A stretch of 64,000 bases of DNA, from assembly GCA_965368185.1 (NCBI GenBank), contig CBDULZ010000002.1:65613-129612 (forward strand), in the 5' to 3' direction. The DNA is from Kriegella sp965368185 (GTDB lineage Bacteria; Bacteroidota; Bacteroidia; Flavobacteriales; Flavobacteriaceae). Under the pieces are notes generated by a model that searched no databases, was not told where the DNA came from, and saw only the letters and a list, made by a program, of their open reading frames with translations. The position numbers and the translations under genes are program-made. Positions 62,870 through 64,000 of this stretch are shown here, piece by piece. Positions within the stretch are counted from its first letter, which is position 1. Every line of letters begins with the position of its first letter.

Positions 62870-64000
62870 CTAATACCCCATGTCAATGGCGTGCATTAGC
62901 GCTTTGATATATCCGAAGGCGTAGGCGTGACCTTGAAGATTGCTTCCCGGATCTTCGTGTCGCGGAATATGGTCGGGCATGACCATTCCGGCATAGTCAA
63001 CATCACGTAGGGCTTTGATAATTTCACCGAAATCCATATCCCCATTATCAGGATATACTTCCTGGAAATTATTATACCCTCCCTTGATATTGCGTAGATG
63101 GATGTTGAATATCTGTTTGCGTTCACCTACCCACTTTATAATAGGTAAAATTTCCGTTCTAGGATTTTCCAAACCTTCGGCCGTCGACCCAAGACAAAGG
63201 TTGAAGCCGTGTACTGGGCTGTCGTACAATTGGGCAAACCGCTTAATACCCTCGAAAACATTGGGGCTGTTCCATCGCGTTATGCCACGGTAACCAACCG
63301 GTGCGGGTGGATCTGCAATATGATTGGCCAGTTGCACGTTGTATTCCTCAGCTACGGGAATGACCCTATCTAAAAAATAAGTGATGCGTTCGAATATTTC
63401 GTCGATGTCAACTTTTCCGGCAATGGTAAGTCCTTCATTTTTGGCGAGTGCCTTTTCCAGATTCCAGGTGCTGTAATAAGAATTACCGCGAGTAGGGTCC
63501 AATGTTGGCTCGGTCCTAAGAATAACGTGTATTATGGTGTTGTACAACAATGCTTTTACCCCCGTCTTGCTGGCCACGGTTATCATTTGTTGAATCATTT
63601 CGATTTCTCGGTCACGGGCTGGACTCTTGCCCAACATAATATTCGGGGTGCTAATGTTTTCAATGCCGGCAGATGATAAAGGCAGATGATACGCATCTAG
63701 GGCAATACCGTATTTTTCACAAGCTTCCCGTTTTCGCATAGAGTCATCGAGATCCCAGCCAACACCTTCGATCATTTTAGGGGATCCACCATCCATATTA
63801 AAAACACCGTATCGGGCCAGGAATTCCAGATTTTCTTTTCCGGTTCCCCCATGTTGGCATCCGATTTTCATCAACATCGGTTTTTTAGGTGTCTCGGCAA
63901 TCGGGGCTTGTTCACTTGCTTTTGGGGTTTGTTCAGCGCAAGCCGAAACGGTACCTATCGTTCCGAATGCGGCGGTAGCTCCCAATCCTCCTTTTAATAA
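62870..64000 (-). CDS. Mannonate dehydratase-like protein, exported, 5' end outside window
   Basis: At least 376 residues are visible; the frame stays open to base 64000 (LLKGG...), so the N-terminus lies outside the window. The visible hydrophobic stretch GATAAFGTIGTVSAC ends in a lipobox-like SAC, implying a Tat or lipoprotein signal. The barrel has UxuA-family features: HHLNxA-like HIADPP, LCLGSTAEG, FNIHLRNIKGGYNNFQEVYPDNGDMDF and MVMPDHIPRHE with the metal ligands. UxuA dehydrates D-mannonate; an exported version is unusual, so another sugar acid or an isomerase role is possible. Confidence 0.82.
   Translation of the reverse strand, partial: LLKGGLGATAAFGTIGTVSACAEQTPKASEQAPIAETPKKPMLMKIGCQHGGTGKENLEFLARYGVFNMDGGSPKMIEGVGWDLDDSMRKREACEKYGIALDAYHLPLSSAGIENISTPNIMLGKSPARDREIEMIQQMITVASKTGVKALLYNTIIHVILRTEPTLDPTRGNSYYSTWNLEKALAKNEGLTIAGKVDIDEIFERITYFLDRVIPVAEEYNVQLANHIADPPAPVGYRGITRWNSPNVFEGIKRFAQLYDSPVHGFNLCLGSTAEGLENPRTEILPIIKWVGERKQIFNIHLRNIKGGYNNFQEVYPDNGDMDFGEIIKALRDVDYAGMVMPDHIPRHEDPGSNLQGHAYAFGYIKALMHAIDMGY

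Noticed and set aside
1..64000. CRISPR array, integrase or IS element
   Set aside because: No regular spaced direct repeats, transposase or recombinase gene was found on either strand.

Overview
The window is chromosomal DNA of a marine, algal-polysaccharide-degrading member of the Flavobacteriaceae (Bacteroidota). This rests on SusC/SusD transport genes, FecR, a type IX secretion sorting domain, several -33 TTG / -7 TAnnTTTG promoters, weak Shine-Dalgarno sites, three sulfatase genes, and a conserved block of housekeeping genes on AT-rich DNA. The exact genus cannot be named from the sequence alone.

Region 1 (1-20605) is accessory and catabolic. It starts with a cut-off PSD1/DUF1553 gene, a DUF1501 gene and an NHL-propeller gene, a set better known from Planctomycetes-like catabolic loci. 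Then come a sulfatase, a FadR-type GntR regulator, a decayed KDPG/KDPGal-aldolase relic, D-galactonate dehydratase (dgoD), an in-frame sulfatase-lactonase fusion, and a second lipoprotein sulfatase. Two unrelated genes follow: a membrane-anchored TIR-domain protein and a CHAP-type cysteine amidase without a signal peptide. On the opposite strand lie a FucP-type symporter, an L-fucose-dehydrogenase-like SDR and an L-galactonate-5-dehydrogenase-like zinc ADH, then a 42-residue membrane peptide and a sugar-porter MFS. Read together, the region looks built to desulfate galactans or fucans, import L-fucose/L-galactose-type sugars, oxidise them to lactones and aldonates, and dehydrate or re-oxidise those. 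The assignment of substrates is inference.

Region 2 (20758-26982) holds Kdo transferase (waaA), a sugar aminotransferase, galE, a small conserved protein, a Tat-exported Gfo/Idh/MocA oxidoreductase and a small beta-barrel.

Region 3 (27138-51388) is mostly core genome: 2-oxoglutarate dehydrogenase sucA and sucB, with an M23-like peptidase gene translationally coupled between them; TatD, asparaginase, tRNA-Ser(GGA), an ExbB/ExbD energiser operon, rpoN, asnS, an RND exporter, frr, pyrH, an M61 peptidase, tsf, rpsB (with an unusual C-terminal helix-hairpin-helix extension), rpsI and rplM.

Region 4 (51726-64000) is accessory again: a lipocalin-like lipoprotein, a protein that is almost only a T9SS sorting domain, a GNAT enzyme, a medium-chain reductase, an NTF2-like protein, a lipoprotein TIM-barrel epimerase, a SusD/SusC/FecR transducer system with no adjacent ECF sigma factor, and a mannonate-dehydratase-like protein cut by the window edge.
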